Source: Bacteroidia bacterium (GTDB lineage Bacteria > Bacteroidota > Bacteroidia > Chitinophagales > UBA2359). Taken from it: 64,000 nt of DNA. Below the pieces are notes generated by a model, which made no database searches, was not told the origin of the DNA, and saw only the letters and a program-made list of their open reading frames with translations. Both the position numbers and the translations under genes were made by a program. The number at the start of each line of letters is the position of its first letter. Positions within the stretch are counted from its first letter, which is position 1. This document shows, piece by piece, positions 55,048 to 63,877 of the stretch. The stretch lies in NCBI GenBank assembly GCA_030427245.1, contig JAUHXA010000007.1:114702-178701 (forward strand), in the 5' to 3' direction.

Positions 55048-56028
55048 ATGGGAAAAAACAAAAAAATAACCCGAGAGGATTACAATCTGAATAGAAACAT
55101 CCTAATAGATGATTATAAATTCATTTATTTTTTTATACCGAAAAATGGTTGTACTACCTTTAAAAAACATTTACTTAATTCAATTGGCGAAGAAAATTAT
55201 CTAGGACCAATTCATAAATTTAATTTCTCTTTTGCTCCAATCGAGCAAGTAAATGTCGGTTACCCAAATTATATGAAGTTTGCGATTGTCCGAAATCCTT
55301 GGAGTCGTTTGGTTTCTTGTTATAACAACAAGATTCGCTCTCTTGGCTTTACGAATGGCTTTTTTCTTAACGGAGTTCATCGGGGATTTCGTCGATTTGG
55401 AGAATTGTTCTATGGAGATATGCCGTTCAATGAATTTGTTGATGCTGTCTGTTCTATTCCCGATTCAAAAGCAGATGGTCATTTTATCTCCCAGTTATAT
55501 TGGCTGACTGATTTTTCTGGTGAATTGCTCCCAAACTATATAGGAAGGTTGGAAAACCTCGATATTGCCATAGAAGATATTCATCAAAAAACAGGACTCT
55601 CCCTCTACAATATGGAGCACAAGAACAAATCGAGAATTAGCACTCCTTATACCGAATATTATGATGAAAACTTAAAAGAAAAAGTCCGTGAAAAATTTGC
55701 AGTAGACATTGAAGTCTTCGGATATGAGTTTGAACCTTATGTTGATATTACCCAAATTGGTTTTGTGGATGATGCCTTTCGAGAACGATTGGCAAAATCA
55801 AAATATTTACTGCCAATTCTAAAAGAAAAATGTGCTGAATTGGAAATGAATCATAAAAAAGAAAGGGGACGCAAAAACGAAAGAATAGCCGTATTAGAAG
55901 AGAAGTTAGCCAGTTCAAATAAAAACTTAACAGAACTGCAAGCGATTGCAAACATAGAGAATTCTTTCTCTTGGAAAATAACCGCTCCAATGAGAAGAGT
56001 AGCTTCTTTTCTGAAAATAAAATCATAA
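55048..56028 (+). CDS. Sulfotransfer_2-type sulfotransferase with SWKITAPMR tail
   Basis: The 326-residue protein has FFIPKNGCTTFK (28-39) and AIVRNPWSRLVSCYNNKI (79-96), then an acceptor part closely resembling the second domain at 45272. The ILKEKC module begins at about 257, a charged coiled coil follows, and the end is SFSWKITAPMRRVASFLKI (SW at 308-309). It starts 12 bp after the four-domain gene and precedes the ST-GT2 fusion gene by 5 bp. Confidence 0.83.
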   Translation: MGKNKKITREDYNLNRNILIDDYKFIYFFIPKNGCTTFKKHLLNSIGEENYLGPIHKFNFSFAPIEQVNVGYPNYMKFAIVRNPWSRLVSCYNNKIRSLGFTNGFFLNGVHRGFRRFGELFYGDMPFNEFVDAVCSIPDSKADGHFISQLYWLTDFSGELLPNYIGRLENLDIAIEDIHQKTGLSLYNMEHKNKSRISTPYTEYYDENLKEKVREKFAVDIEVFGYEFEPYVDITQIGFVDDAFRERLAKSKYLLPILKEKCAELEMNHKKERGRKNERIAVLEEKLASSNKNLTELQAIANIENSFSWKITAPMRRVASFLKIKS

Positions 56029-56033
56029 AAAAA

Positions 56034-57854
56034 ATGAACTTTCAATCCATTCTTATCATAAGCTACGCAAGAAGCGGATCTACTCTTCTGCAAAGTATTT
56101 TGAACAGCCATGAAGAATTGTTGGTACGAGGAGAAAATTACAATTTTTGTTACCATTTATTCAAAAGTTACAATGCGCTAAAAAAAACAAAAGGAAAAAG
56201 CGAACAACTATTACCCAAACAGCCTTTTTTTGGATACTCTGTTATTGATGAAAAATATTTTATTAATAATATAGCTGAAACAGTAAAAAAACTGCTATTA
56301 GCTGAGCAACTCGAAAACCTAAAAATCAAAGCCTACGGTTTTAAGGAGGTTCGCTACCCAGGTACTTTAGATCATCTTCTGGTTTATCTTGATTTTTTAA
56401 AACAAATATTTCCCAATCCTCTATTTGTTTTCAATACTCGAAACAAAGACGATGTTTTTAAAAGCAGGCTGAACCTATGCTGGGTTCAGAAAAAGGACTA
56501 TCAAAAAACAATAGAAAGGCTAATTAGAGCGGAGGCATTGTTTTCTGAATTTATAAAAAATAATCCGACCAACTCTTTTCACATTTCTTACGAAGAGGTC
56601 ACTACAAAATCCGATAAGCTCAAAGAACTTCACAACTTCATAGGACTTCCCTATACTGAAGCTCAAATGGTGAAAGTTTTGGCTGTACCACATAGTGTCC
56701 CCCACACACAAAAGCAAATAAAACAAGTAGAGCCAGAAAATCAATCAATATATCGGATGCCCAAAGAGAATCCGTTGGTAACGGTTTTGCTTTGTACCTA
56801 CAATGATGAGCGGTATATCGCAGAGACTATTCAAAGTATATTGAATCAAACGTACCAAAATTTTGAGTTTATTATACTGAACGATGGCTCAACAGACAAA
56901 ACAAAACAAATCATCCAATCATTTAAAGATTCCAGAATTCGATACCTCGAACATTCAGAAAATAAGGGTTTAGAAGATTCTAAAAACTGGGGCTTGACTG
57001 AAGCTCGTGGAAAATACATTGCTTATATTGACGGGGACGACATTGCCATGCCAGAAAGGTTAAGAACTCAAACCTTATTTATGGAAGAAAATCCCAAGGT
57101 CGGATTGTGTGCTTCGGCAGTCCAGGTATTTGGGGCTAAAAGTAACTATTATTTTCCAGCAGAAACCGACTTACAAATAAGGGGTAGAGCTTTGTTTGGT
57201 ACACCTCTTAATCATCCGAGTTGTATGATTCGGACATCCGTTCTAAGGAAATACGATATTCGGTATCGAAAAGATTTTCCTGCAGCCGAGGACCATCCTT
57301 TTATGTTGCAACTCCTAAAAGTAACCGAGGCATATTGCTTCCCCACTGTACTTTTAAAATACCGTTGGCACGATCAAAATATTTCAGTAACGAAAAAACC
57401 TCTTCAAATAGCCAGTGCAAAAAGAGCAAAAGATTTGGCATTCAAAGATTTGGCATTCAAAGAATTGGCAGGCATAGAAGTAACAGAAGAAGAACAGGAA
57501 GTTTACAAAGATTTTTGGTTGGGAGACTACCATATAAGGCAAATTAGTACGCTGAAAAACATCAGAAACAAAATCCAAATTGATGCGGACTTAGACTTTC
57601 GTGAAATAGAATTCAGAAGTTATTTAAAAAAACGTCTTTCAAATACAATTGAAGAGTTGTATGAAACCTTGATAAACTACGCTGAAATATTTGATGGTAA
57701 GTTAAACCAAATAGTTCAACTCGAAAAAGAAAATAAACAACTACATTTGAAACTTAATGATACTCTTCAATCCATGAGTTGGAAAGTTACCCATCCGTTG
57801 AGGTTATTGGGGAAATGGCTATTGAAATTAAGGAGTGATTTTTTAAATAATTAA
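56034..57854 (+). CDS. sulfotransferase - GT2 fusion with SWKVTHPLR tail
   Basis: From the ATG at 56034 the protein has 606 residues, beginning MNFQSILIISYARSGSTLLQS (loop ARSGST). The first 230 residues are paralogous to the gene at 47871, and residues 246-500 are a GT2 domain paralogous to that at 46792 (LLCTYNDERYIAETIQSILNQTY, DGDD at 333-336). The protein ends SMSWKVTHPLRLLGKWLLKL (SW at 582-583). A start at 55971 overlaps the previous gene and is rejected. A 15-bp tandem duplication adds FKDLA within the GT2 part. Confidence 0.84.
   Translation: MNFQSILIISYARSGSTLLQSILNSHEELLVRGENYNFCYHLFKSYNALKKTKGKSEQLLPKQPFFGYSVIDEKYFINNIAETVKKLLLAEQLENLKIKAYGFKEVRYPGTLDHLLVYLDFLKQIFPNPLFVFNTRNKDDVFKSRLNLCWVQKKDYQKTIERLIRAEALFSEFIKNNPTNSFHISYEEVTTKSDKLKELHNFIGLPYTEAQMVKVLAVPHSVPHTQKQIKQVEPENQSIYRMPKENPLVTVLLCTYNDERYIAETIQSILNQTYQNFEFIILNDGSTDKTKQIIQSFKDSRIRYLEHSENKGLEDSKNWGLTEARGKYIAYIDGDDIAMPERLRTQTLFMEENPKVGLCASAVQVFGAKSNYYFPAETDLQIRGRALFGTPLNHPSCMIRTSVLRKYDIRYRKDFPAAEDHPFMLQLLKVTEAYCFPTVLLKYRWHDQNISVTKKPLQIASAKRAKDLAFKDLAFKELAGIEVTEEEQEVYKDFWLGDYHIRQISTLKNIRNKIQIDADLDFREIEFRSYLKKRLSNTIEELYETLINYAEIFDGKLNQIVQLEKENKQLHLKLNDTLQSMSWKVTHPLRLLGKWLLKLRSDFLNN
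57432..57461 (+). repeat. 15-bp tandem duplication inside the ST-GT2 gene
   Basis: Two perfect copies of GATTTGGCATTCAAA (57432-57446, 57447-57461), followed by the partial GAATTGGCA, encode DLAFKDLAFKELA. The paralogue at 46792 has one copy at the same place (QMAFKVLLG), so five residues were added in frame by duplication. Confidence 0.8.
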
Positions 57855-58162
57855 TTTGAAGGCTTAAATCTGCCCTTCTTGTCTCAAGAAACGCTTAAAA
57901 AGATTCTAAATACTGTCGTAAAATTCGAGATTTATAATGACACTAACTTTCATAGCTACGATTTTTACGCAATGTTAAATATTTTTCATCTTTTATCTAA
58001 GTTTGCATAGAGGTCAAGCATAGTTAATATTTTCAACTCTGACGGTGTCGAGCCTCAAATTTTCGGAAAATAGGTATACAGAAAAAACGGTTTTCTAAAC
58101 AAAAAAAAAATCGTAGAATTGGTCAATTTGTAAAATCGAATTAAGTAATATTTCAAAAGTAT
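57855..58162 (+). other. 308-bp intergenic region with one candidate promoter
   Basis: No reading frame with protein-like composition was found. The DNA is AT-rich with several A-runs (for example near 58100-58110). It contains TAAGTTTG at 57998-58005, a match to the TAnnTTTG -7 box. No strong terminator hairpin is visible after the ST-GT2 gene. Confidence 0.5.
57998..58005 (+). promoter_or_regulatory. candidate -7 promoter element before the acyltransferase gene
   Basis: TAAGTTTG matches TAnnTTTG; it lies 158 bp before the ATG at 58163, which would give a long leader. No -33 box is clear. Confidence 0.35.
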
Positions 58163-59260
58163 ATGGGAATACTAAGATTGGTTTTGGCTATAAGTGTCGT
58201 TATAACACATTCAGAAAGTATATGGGGGGTGAATTTTGTTGGAGGTAAAGTGGCAGTTCAATCATTTTACATTATCTCTGGATTTTATATGTCACTAATT
58301 TTAAATGAAAAATATATAGGCAAGAATAATTCGTACAAACTCTACATGACAAATAGACTTTTGAGGTTGTATCCCATTTACTGGACTGTCTTAATTTTAA
58401 CTGTGTTGTTTGGCTTTATTGTTTTTCAAGCAACTAACGGTCAAAAATTTCCTAAAATTGACGTATATATAGAATACTATCATGTAATGGATTTTGATAC
58501 TCTGTTCTTTTTAGTTTTTACCAATATTTTCCTATTCTTTCAAGATATCGTTCTATTTCTTGGTTTAGATACTTTGAATGGTCAATTGTTTTTTACTGAA
58601 AACTTTAGAACGACTTCTCCAAAATTGTTTACCTTTTTATTAATTCCGCCAGCTTGGACTCTGGGTATGGAAATTACATTTTATTTGATTGCTCCGTTTA
58701 TTGTTCGAAAAAAACTATCCCTGATTTTCATGTTATTAGCTTTAACATTTTTACTTAGAATATACTTAAGCAATATAGGTCTAACACACGATCCGTGGAA
58801 TTATCGATTCTTCCCAACAGAATTAAGATTCTTCCTTTTAGGCATTTTAAGTTACCATATATACAAAAGAAAATATTTAATTAAGACTTGGCTATCAAAA
58901 TATGTTTTTGCAGCTTTGTGCATTTTAACATTGGCTTATCAATTACTTCCCTATGCTTATAGTAAAGAATATTTTTATTTTACAATATTTTTTATTAGCA
59001 TTCCATATGTTTTCCAATTCACTAAGAACTCCAAAATTGATAGGTATATTGGCGAGCTATCTTACCCTGTTTATATATCACACATCCTTGTGATTTTAAT
59101 TTTAAAACAACTCAACATTCATACAGATTTTAAGCACATATTACCTTTTGGATTAATTGTGGTATTAACTACGCTACTTTTATCTATGGGATTAAATAAA
59201 TTCGTTGCAAACAAAATAGAAAAAATTAGACAGGGCAGAGTTAGCTCAGGCATCCAATAA
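58163..59260 (+). CDS. acyltransferase-3 family membrane protein (OafA/OatA-like)
   Basis: The 365-residue integral membrane protein has about ten helices. Its start LRLVLAISVVITHS carries the conserved His of acyltransferase-3 enzymes, and GGKVAVQSFYIISGFYMSLIL follows as in the usual V.FFFxLSGF motif. A second motif is PPAWTLGMEITFYLIAPF, matching the family's WSLxxExxFY region (here E at the expected place). It would O-acetylate or otherwise acylate the glycan. Its stop is 17 bp from that of the convergent fcl gene. Confidence 0.85.
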   Translation: MGILRLVLAISVVITHSESIWGVNFVGGKVAVQSFYIISGFYMSLILNEKYIGKNNSYKLYMTNRLLRLYPIYWTVLILTVLFGFIVFQATNGQKFPKIDVYIEYYHVMDFDTLFFLVFTNIFLFFQDIVLFLGLDTLNGQLFFTENFRTTSPKLFTFLLIPPAWTLGMEITFYLIAPFIVRKKLSLIFMLLALTFLLRIYLSNIGLTHDPWNYRFFPTELRFFLLGILSYHIYKRKYLIKTWLSKYVFAALCILTLAYQLLPYAYSKEYFYFTIFFISIPYVFQFTKNSKIDRYIGELSYPVYISHILVILILKQLNIHTDFKHILPFGLIVVLTTLLLSMGLNKFVANKIEKIRQGRVSSGIQ

Positions 59261-59277
59261 CTCATCTTAAAGTTTCC

Positions 59278-60207
59278 TTAGCCAAAGCAGTCTTTCACCT
59301 TTTCATAAGTAGCCCTAATACCCGCTTCTAAATCTATCTTAGATTTCCACCCCAATTGAGTCAACCTTGAAACATCCATTAACTTCAATGGTGTACCATC
59401 TGGTTTAGACAAGTCATGAACAATATCACCCTTGTAGCCTACGACTTTTTGAATCATCAATGCCAATTCCTTTATACTTACCTCCTTACCCGTACCAATA
59501 TTTACAAAATTGGGTTCATCGTAGTTTTGCATCAGAAAAAAACAGGCATCTGCCAAATCATCTACATGCAAAAAATCTCTTTTGGGCTTACCCGTTCCCC
59601 ACATCACTATAGAAGGCGATTGATTCACTTTTGCTTCATGAAATTTTCGCAACAAGGCGGGCAAAACATGAGAACTCTGCAAATCATAATTGTCATTTGG
59701 GCCATATAAATTAGTGGGCATGACAGAAATAAAATTGCAGCCATATTGCGAACGATAGGCTTCACACATTTTAATACCTGCAATTTTAGCAATCGCATAC
59801 GGTTCATTTGTGGGTTCCAGCGTACCCGTCAATAAATACTCTTCCTTCAAAGGTTGAGGAGCCATTTTGGGATAGATACAAGATGAGCCTAAAAACAACA
59901 ACTTTTTTACGTCATTGAGATAGGCAGCATGAATGACATTGTTCTGAATCATCAAGTTTTCATAGATGAACTCTGCCCGATAATGGTTGTTGGCAAGAAT
60001 CCCACCTACTTTTGCAGCAGCCAAAAAAACGTAATCGGGGCTTTCTCCTTCAAAAAATGACTCTACTACTGCTTGTTTTCTCAAATCTACTTCATCAGAC
60101 CGAGCAGTTAAAATATTATCATATCCCTTTTCCTTCAATTTGCGAACAATAGCAGAACCTACCATTCCTCGATGTCCAGCAACATATATTTTTGATTTTT
60201 TTTCCAA
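59278..60207 (-). CDS. fcl: GDP-L-fucose synthase
   Basis: This NADPH-dependent epimerase/reductase makes GDP-L-fucose from GDP-4-keto-6-deoxymannose. The 309-residue protein has the nucleotide-binding [15 protein letters not shown] (10-24), [13 protein letters not shown] and the catalytic YxxxK in PYAIAKIAG. It ends [14 protein letters not shown], of usual length. gmd, encoding the preceding step, lies 23 bp upstream in the same direction. The fucosyltransferase at 29086 is a likely user of the product. Confidence 0.94.
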   Translation of the reverse strand: MEKKSKIYVAGHRGMVGSAIVRKLKEKGYDNILTARSDEVDLRKQAVVESFFEGESPDYVFLAAAKVGGILANNHYRAEFIYENLMIQNNVIHAAYLNDVKKLLFLGSSCIYPKMAPQPLKEEYLLTGTLEPTNEPYAIAKIAGIKMCEAYRSQYGCNFISVMPTNLYGPNDNYDLQSSHVLPALLRKFHEAKVNQSPSIVMWGTGKPKRDFLHVDDLADACFFLMQNYDEPNFVNIGTGKEVSIKELALMIQKVVGYKGDIVHDLSKPDGTPLKLMDVSRLTQLGWKSKIDLEAGIRATYEKVKDCFG

Positions 60208-60230
60208 GATTGATTTTACTTTTATCAGAA

Positions 60231-61373
60231 CTACTCAAATTCATTTTTAATCGAAAAGCCCGCTTTCTTCAGTACTTGTTCACGCTTAAACAATTCTAAA
60301 TCGCTGCTTACCATTTCACTGCAAAGCTCTTGTAGGCTGTATTGGGGTTTCCAATTTAGTTTTTGTCGAGCTTTAGAAGCATCTCCCACGAGTAAATCTA
60401 CCTCTGTAGGCCTGAAATACTTGTCATCTACTTTGACCAGAATATCACCCGTTTTAATAGGGGATATAAGTCCCACCTTTTCCGAAAATAGGACATGGTC
60501 TATTTCCTCCACCTTCCCAATTTCCTTTATGCCTGTGCCTTCAAACACTAACTCCACGCCCAAGTCTCTAAAAGACATTCGCACAAAATCTCTAACACTG
60601 GTCACTTTTCCAGTTGCTGCCACCCAATCTTCTGCCACATCATGTTGAAGAATTCGCCACATCAATTCGACATAATCTTTGGCGTGTCCCCAATCACGCT
60701 TTGCATCCAAATTTCCCAAATACAGCACTTCTTGAAGCCCCAAAGCAATCTTTGCAGTAGCTCGTGTGATTTTGCGGGTCACAAAAGTTTCTCCTCTAAG
60801 CGGACTTTCGTGGTTAAACAATATACCATTGCAGGCAAACATATTGTATGCTTCTCGATAATTGACCGTAATCCAATAGGCGTACAGTTTCGCCACAGCA
60901 TAAGGAGAACGAGGATAAAAAGACGTTTTTTCAGACTGAGGAACATCCTGCACCAATCCATACAATTCGGAAGTAGATGCTTGGTAAAACTTCGTTTTTT
61001 GGCTAAGTCCCAGTAACCGAATGGCTTCCAAAATACGCAGAGTGCCTAAACCATTGGCATCAGCAGTATATTCAGGCATATCGAAGCTGACTTTGACATG
61101 CGACATCGCACCAAGATTGTAAATTTCATCGGGTTGTACTTCTTGTATAATGCGAATAACATTGGTCGAGTCGGTCAAATCTCCATAATGTAAAATAAAC
61201 CGCCTATTTTCTAAGTGCGGTTCTTCGTAAAGACTATCTATTCTCTGCGTATTGAAGGAGGAACTTCTGCGCTTTATCCCATGCACTTCATAGCCCTTCT
61301 GTAAGAGAAATTTCGTCAGATAAGCTCCATCTTGTCCAGTTGTTCCTGTAATCAATGCCTTTTTTCCAGTCAT
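60231..61373 (-). CDS. gmd: GDP-mannose 4,6-dehydratase
   Basis: The enzyme converts GDP-D-mannose to GDP-4-keto-6-deoxy-D-mannose. The 380-residue protein has the NADP-binding [18 protein letters not shown] (9-26) and the [11 protein letters not shown] loop, and YxxxK in [24 protein letters not shown] and VTRKITRA, typical of GMD, are present. It forms a two-gene unit with fcl and supplies GDP-fucose, or GDP-deoxy sugars, to the cluster. About 150 bp separate it from the next upstream gene. Confidence 0.95.
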   Translation of the reverse strand: MTGKKALITGTTGQDGAYLTKFLLQKGYEVHGIKRRSSSFNTQRIDSLYEEPHLENRRFILHYGDLTDSTNVIRIIQEVQPDEIYNLGAMSHVKVSFDMPEYTADANGLGTLRILEAIRLLGLSQKTKFYQASTSELYGLVQDVPQSEKTSFYPRSPYAVAKLYAYWITVNYREAYNMFACNGILFNHESPLRGETFVTRKITRATAKIALGLQEVLYLGNLDAKRDWGHAKDYVELMWRILQHDVAEDWVAATGKVTSVRDFVRMSFRDLGVELVFEGTGIKEIGKVEEIDHVLFSEKVGLISPIKTGDILVKVDDKYFRPTEVDLLVGDASKARQKLNWKPQYSLQELCSEMVSSDLELFKREQVLKKAGFSIKNEFE

Positions 61374-61525
61374 TTTTTTCGTATTAAAAGAATAATTTGA
61401 TCTCGTTCAGGCAAATACTATATTAAAATAAGCTCACTCCATAAGTATCGTTTTTCTTGCTGCTCCGATTGTCCCTCAATACAGTGACTATATTTCTACT
61501 AAAAAATTCAATAGGCTGCAAAATA

Positions 61526-62662
61526 TTAGTTAGGAACAGATGGCTTTGAAGACGGTGAAAGCGTTTGAGGCTTGTCGGTAGTTTGACTATACAGATTTTT
61601 GTAAGCTACAACCGTTTCCTTCAATGGAAAATAACGAATCGGTTTTTCTTGCCAATTTCCGTGATATGCATCTTCCAAGGCAGTCGCTAAAGCCGAAATC
61701 GTCATTTCTCCCATCACCATAAATTTGCCACTGACTACTTCGGGCAATGCGCCTTGATGTGATGAAATAATCGGCACTTTCAATGCCACTGCTTCTGCTG
61801 CTGCAAAGCAAAAACCTTCACTGTAAGAAGCGATTACTACACAAGACGACTTCAATAATTCATCATATAGTTCTTCTCTTGATAAGTTATGCTTGAAGTC
61901 AATGTAGTTCTTCAATCCATATTCGGCTACCAATCGCATAATTTTCTCATAAAAAACCTTTGGCTGTTTGGGAAGAATGAGCTTCAATATTGATTTAGGA
62001 TGTTTCCTTCTGAACTCGGCTGCTGCAGGAATCAACAAGTCCAAACCTTTGGAGATGCCCAGTCTACCAAAGTAGGTGTAGGTAAATGTTTTGTTTGGAG
62101 TGACTTGAAGCTTATTGAAGGAATCATATTCTAAGCCATTGTAAATTCGCTTTATCTTATGGAGAGGAATTCCATATTCTTGCAATGCTTTTTGAGTGAA
62201 ATTTGAAACCGCTATGTATTTATTGAAGGGAAGACAAAGTAATAGCTTTTCAAAGAAATAGTAACCATATTTTTGTACCAAAGAGGTGAAAGGCAGCTTT
62301 TTCCAAAGTTTACCCCAAACTTCGTGAAAGGTCACATAAACTGGCTTTCGTCGTATTTTTCCTGCAATGATGGCAGGCAAAGCAGCATTGTAAGTAGTAG
62401 TGTGAATCAAATCTATATTTTTACTGTATCGCAGTATTTTAGGTAAACTGAACAAAGTGAAGGCATAGCGATTCCAACAGTTTATCCGTATGATTTTTAC
62501 TCCTTGATGGATTTCTTCTTTGGGCAATTGTTTGTCGAATTGAGTGGTGACAACGACTATTTTATGGCCTTCTTTTGCCAATGCCGTTGTCAGAATGTAA
62601 AAGAGTTTTTCGGCACCTCCAATGTAAGGGTAGAAATGTTCGAGGACAAATAGAATTTTCAT
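61526..62662 (-). CDS. GT4-family glycosyltransferase
   Basis: The 378-residue GT-B protein opens with ILFVLEHFYPYIGGAEKLFYILTTAL, the usual GT4 acceptor-side glycine loop. The donor side has YFGRLGISKGLDLLIPAA and the motif ASYSEGFCFAAAEAVALKVPIISS with the expected EX7E spacing. The tail is Ser/Pro-rich. Its start overlaps the stop of the DUF2304 gene in ATGA (62659-62662), so it is translated in coupling with it and the GT2 gene upstream. Confidence 0.85.
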   Translation of the reverse strand: MKILFVLEHFYPYIGGAEKLFYILTTALAKEGHKIVVVTTQFDKQLPKEEIHQGVKIIRINCWNRYAFTLFSLPKILRYSKNIDLIHTTTYNAALPAIIAGKIRRKPVYVTFHEVWGKLWKKLPFTSLVQKYGYYFFEKLLLCLPFNKYIAVSNFTQKALQEYGIPLHKIKRIYNGLEYDSFNKLQVTPNKTFTYTYFGRLGISKGLDLLIPAAAEFRRKHPKSILKLILPKQPKVFYEKIMRLVAEYGLKNYIDFKHNLSREELYDELLKSSCVVIASYSEGFCFAAAEAVALKVPIISSHQGALPEVVSGKFMVMGEMTISALATALEDAYHGNWQEKPIRYFPLKETVVAYKNLYSQTTDKPQTLSPSSKPSVPN

Positions 62663-63009
62663 GCTTCAGATTTTTCTTCGATGTTCTCCAATGCTAATTT
62701 TCTAACCAACTCGGTGATGGTTTCGTCTTGCTTTTTTATTGTTTTGAACAATTGAAGTTGAAAATAAAAAAGTAGTCCTATTGCAAAAAAGAGAATCGCA
62801 TTGATATTGTCTTTAATGCCAAAAATTCGGGCAATCCATTCTGAAATAAAATCGGGAAACAAAGCAAAAACCAATACTCCTACCCAAAACGCGACAATAA
62901 TAAATGTTTCCCAAATACCTGATTTTGCAGAAAAATGCTCTCTAATTTGTTTCACGATGAAAAAAAGTGAAACGATAGGCACAATGATTTGAAAGTAGCG
63001 GATTTCCAT
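62659..63009 (-). CDS. DUF2304 membrane protein
   Basis: The 116-residue protein has three hydrophobic helices (about residues 5-22, 36-52 and 70-88), and the IREHFSAKSGIWETFIIVAFWVGVLVFALFPD region matches small DUF2304 proteins. They often lie next to GT2 dolichol-phosphate-type glycosyltransferases, as here. The C-terminus is a charged helix (KQDETITELVRKLALENIEEKSEA). It could be an accessory membrane subunit for the neighbouring glycosyltransferase. Confidence 0.8.
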   Translation of the reverse strand: MEIRYFQIIVPIVSLFFIVKQIREHFSAKSGIWETFIIVAFWVGVLVFALFPDFISEWIARIFGIKDNINAILFFAIGLLFYFQLQLFKTIKKQDETITELVRKLALENIEEKSEA

Positions 63010-63026
63010 AAGAATAAGAGAATGAT

Positions 63027-63716
63027 TTAGTTAGATACGACACGCCAAAGAATATCCAAAGCTGTTTTGATTCCTACAAATAGATTCTGACCTTTGCTCA
63101 TTGAGTAATCAGAATAAACAACCTGAATAGGCACTTCTACTACTTGAAGCCCTTTTTGGTCTGCTTGAATAAGCATTTCACTACAAAAAGCAAAACCCCT
63201 ATTTTTGAGATGTATGTTTTCAAGGGCTTTTTTGTTCAATAGCCGAAATCCCGACTGTGTATCCTTGTATTTTTTTGTACAAAAAAGGTTGGTGAGAACA
63301 TTCGCAGTAAAATTGTAAAATCTTCGATGTTTGGGAATGGAATTACTTTTTAGTGAAAACCGATTTCCTATAACAATGTCTGCTTGTGTATCTTTGATGA
63401 CAGCGCACAAATTTTGAATGTCTTCTACCAGATGTTGCCCGTCGCTGTCCATCATAACTACATAAGAATAATTGCACTTTTGGGCATACTCTATTCCCGT
63501 TTGTATCGCTGCTCCTGCTCCACGATTGATAAGATGTGTCAATACAATGGCTCCTGCTAATTGGGCATTTTTTAGGGTATAGTCTGTACTACCATCGTTT
63601 ATCACACATACATTGGTATAACCTGTTTGAATGAGTGTTGCAATCACCTTTTGAATGACCTTTCCTTCATTAAAGGCAGGGAGCAGTACCAACAAATTGG
63701 ATTTATTGAGGAGCAT
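63027..63716 (-). CDS. GT2 glycosyltransferase, polyprenyl-phosphate sugar synthase type
   Basis: The 229-residue protein begins LLVLLPAFNEGKVIQKVIATLIQTGY and has VINDGSTDYT, NRGAGAAIQTGIEYA, MDSDGQH (89-95) and the QSGFRLLNKKAL segment, the DPM1/GtrB-like pattern. There is no C-terminal membrane pair, but DUF2304 follows 17 bp later and may supply it. It probably charges a polyprenyl phosphate with a sugar for use by a membrane glycosyltransferase. It is the first gene of a three-gene minus-strand unit. Confidence 0.85.
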   Translation of the reverse strand: MLLNKSNLLVLLPAFNEGKVIQKVIATLIQTGYTNVCVINDGSTDYTLKNAQLAGAIVLTHLINRGAGAAIQTGIEYAQKCNYSYVVMMDSDGQHLVEDIQNLCAVIKDTQADIVIGNRFSLKSNSIPKHRRFYNFTANVLTNLFCTKKYKDTQSGFRLLNKKALENIHLKNRGFAFCSEMLIQADQKGLQVVEVPIQVVYSDYSMSKGQNLFVGIKTALDILWRVVSN

Positions 63717-63877
63717 ATTACTGAATAGGTTTAATCAAATAAGGCTTTTTTTAGAAAAACCTTCTATCCATTCAAGAAGAGATCATAAATTTGAGCCGAT
63801 TCTTCGGTATTCTTCAAAAGTAACTTAGAAATTTATAAACCCAAGTATATTGCTTTGTTTTTTGCGTTATATTTTCC

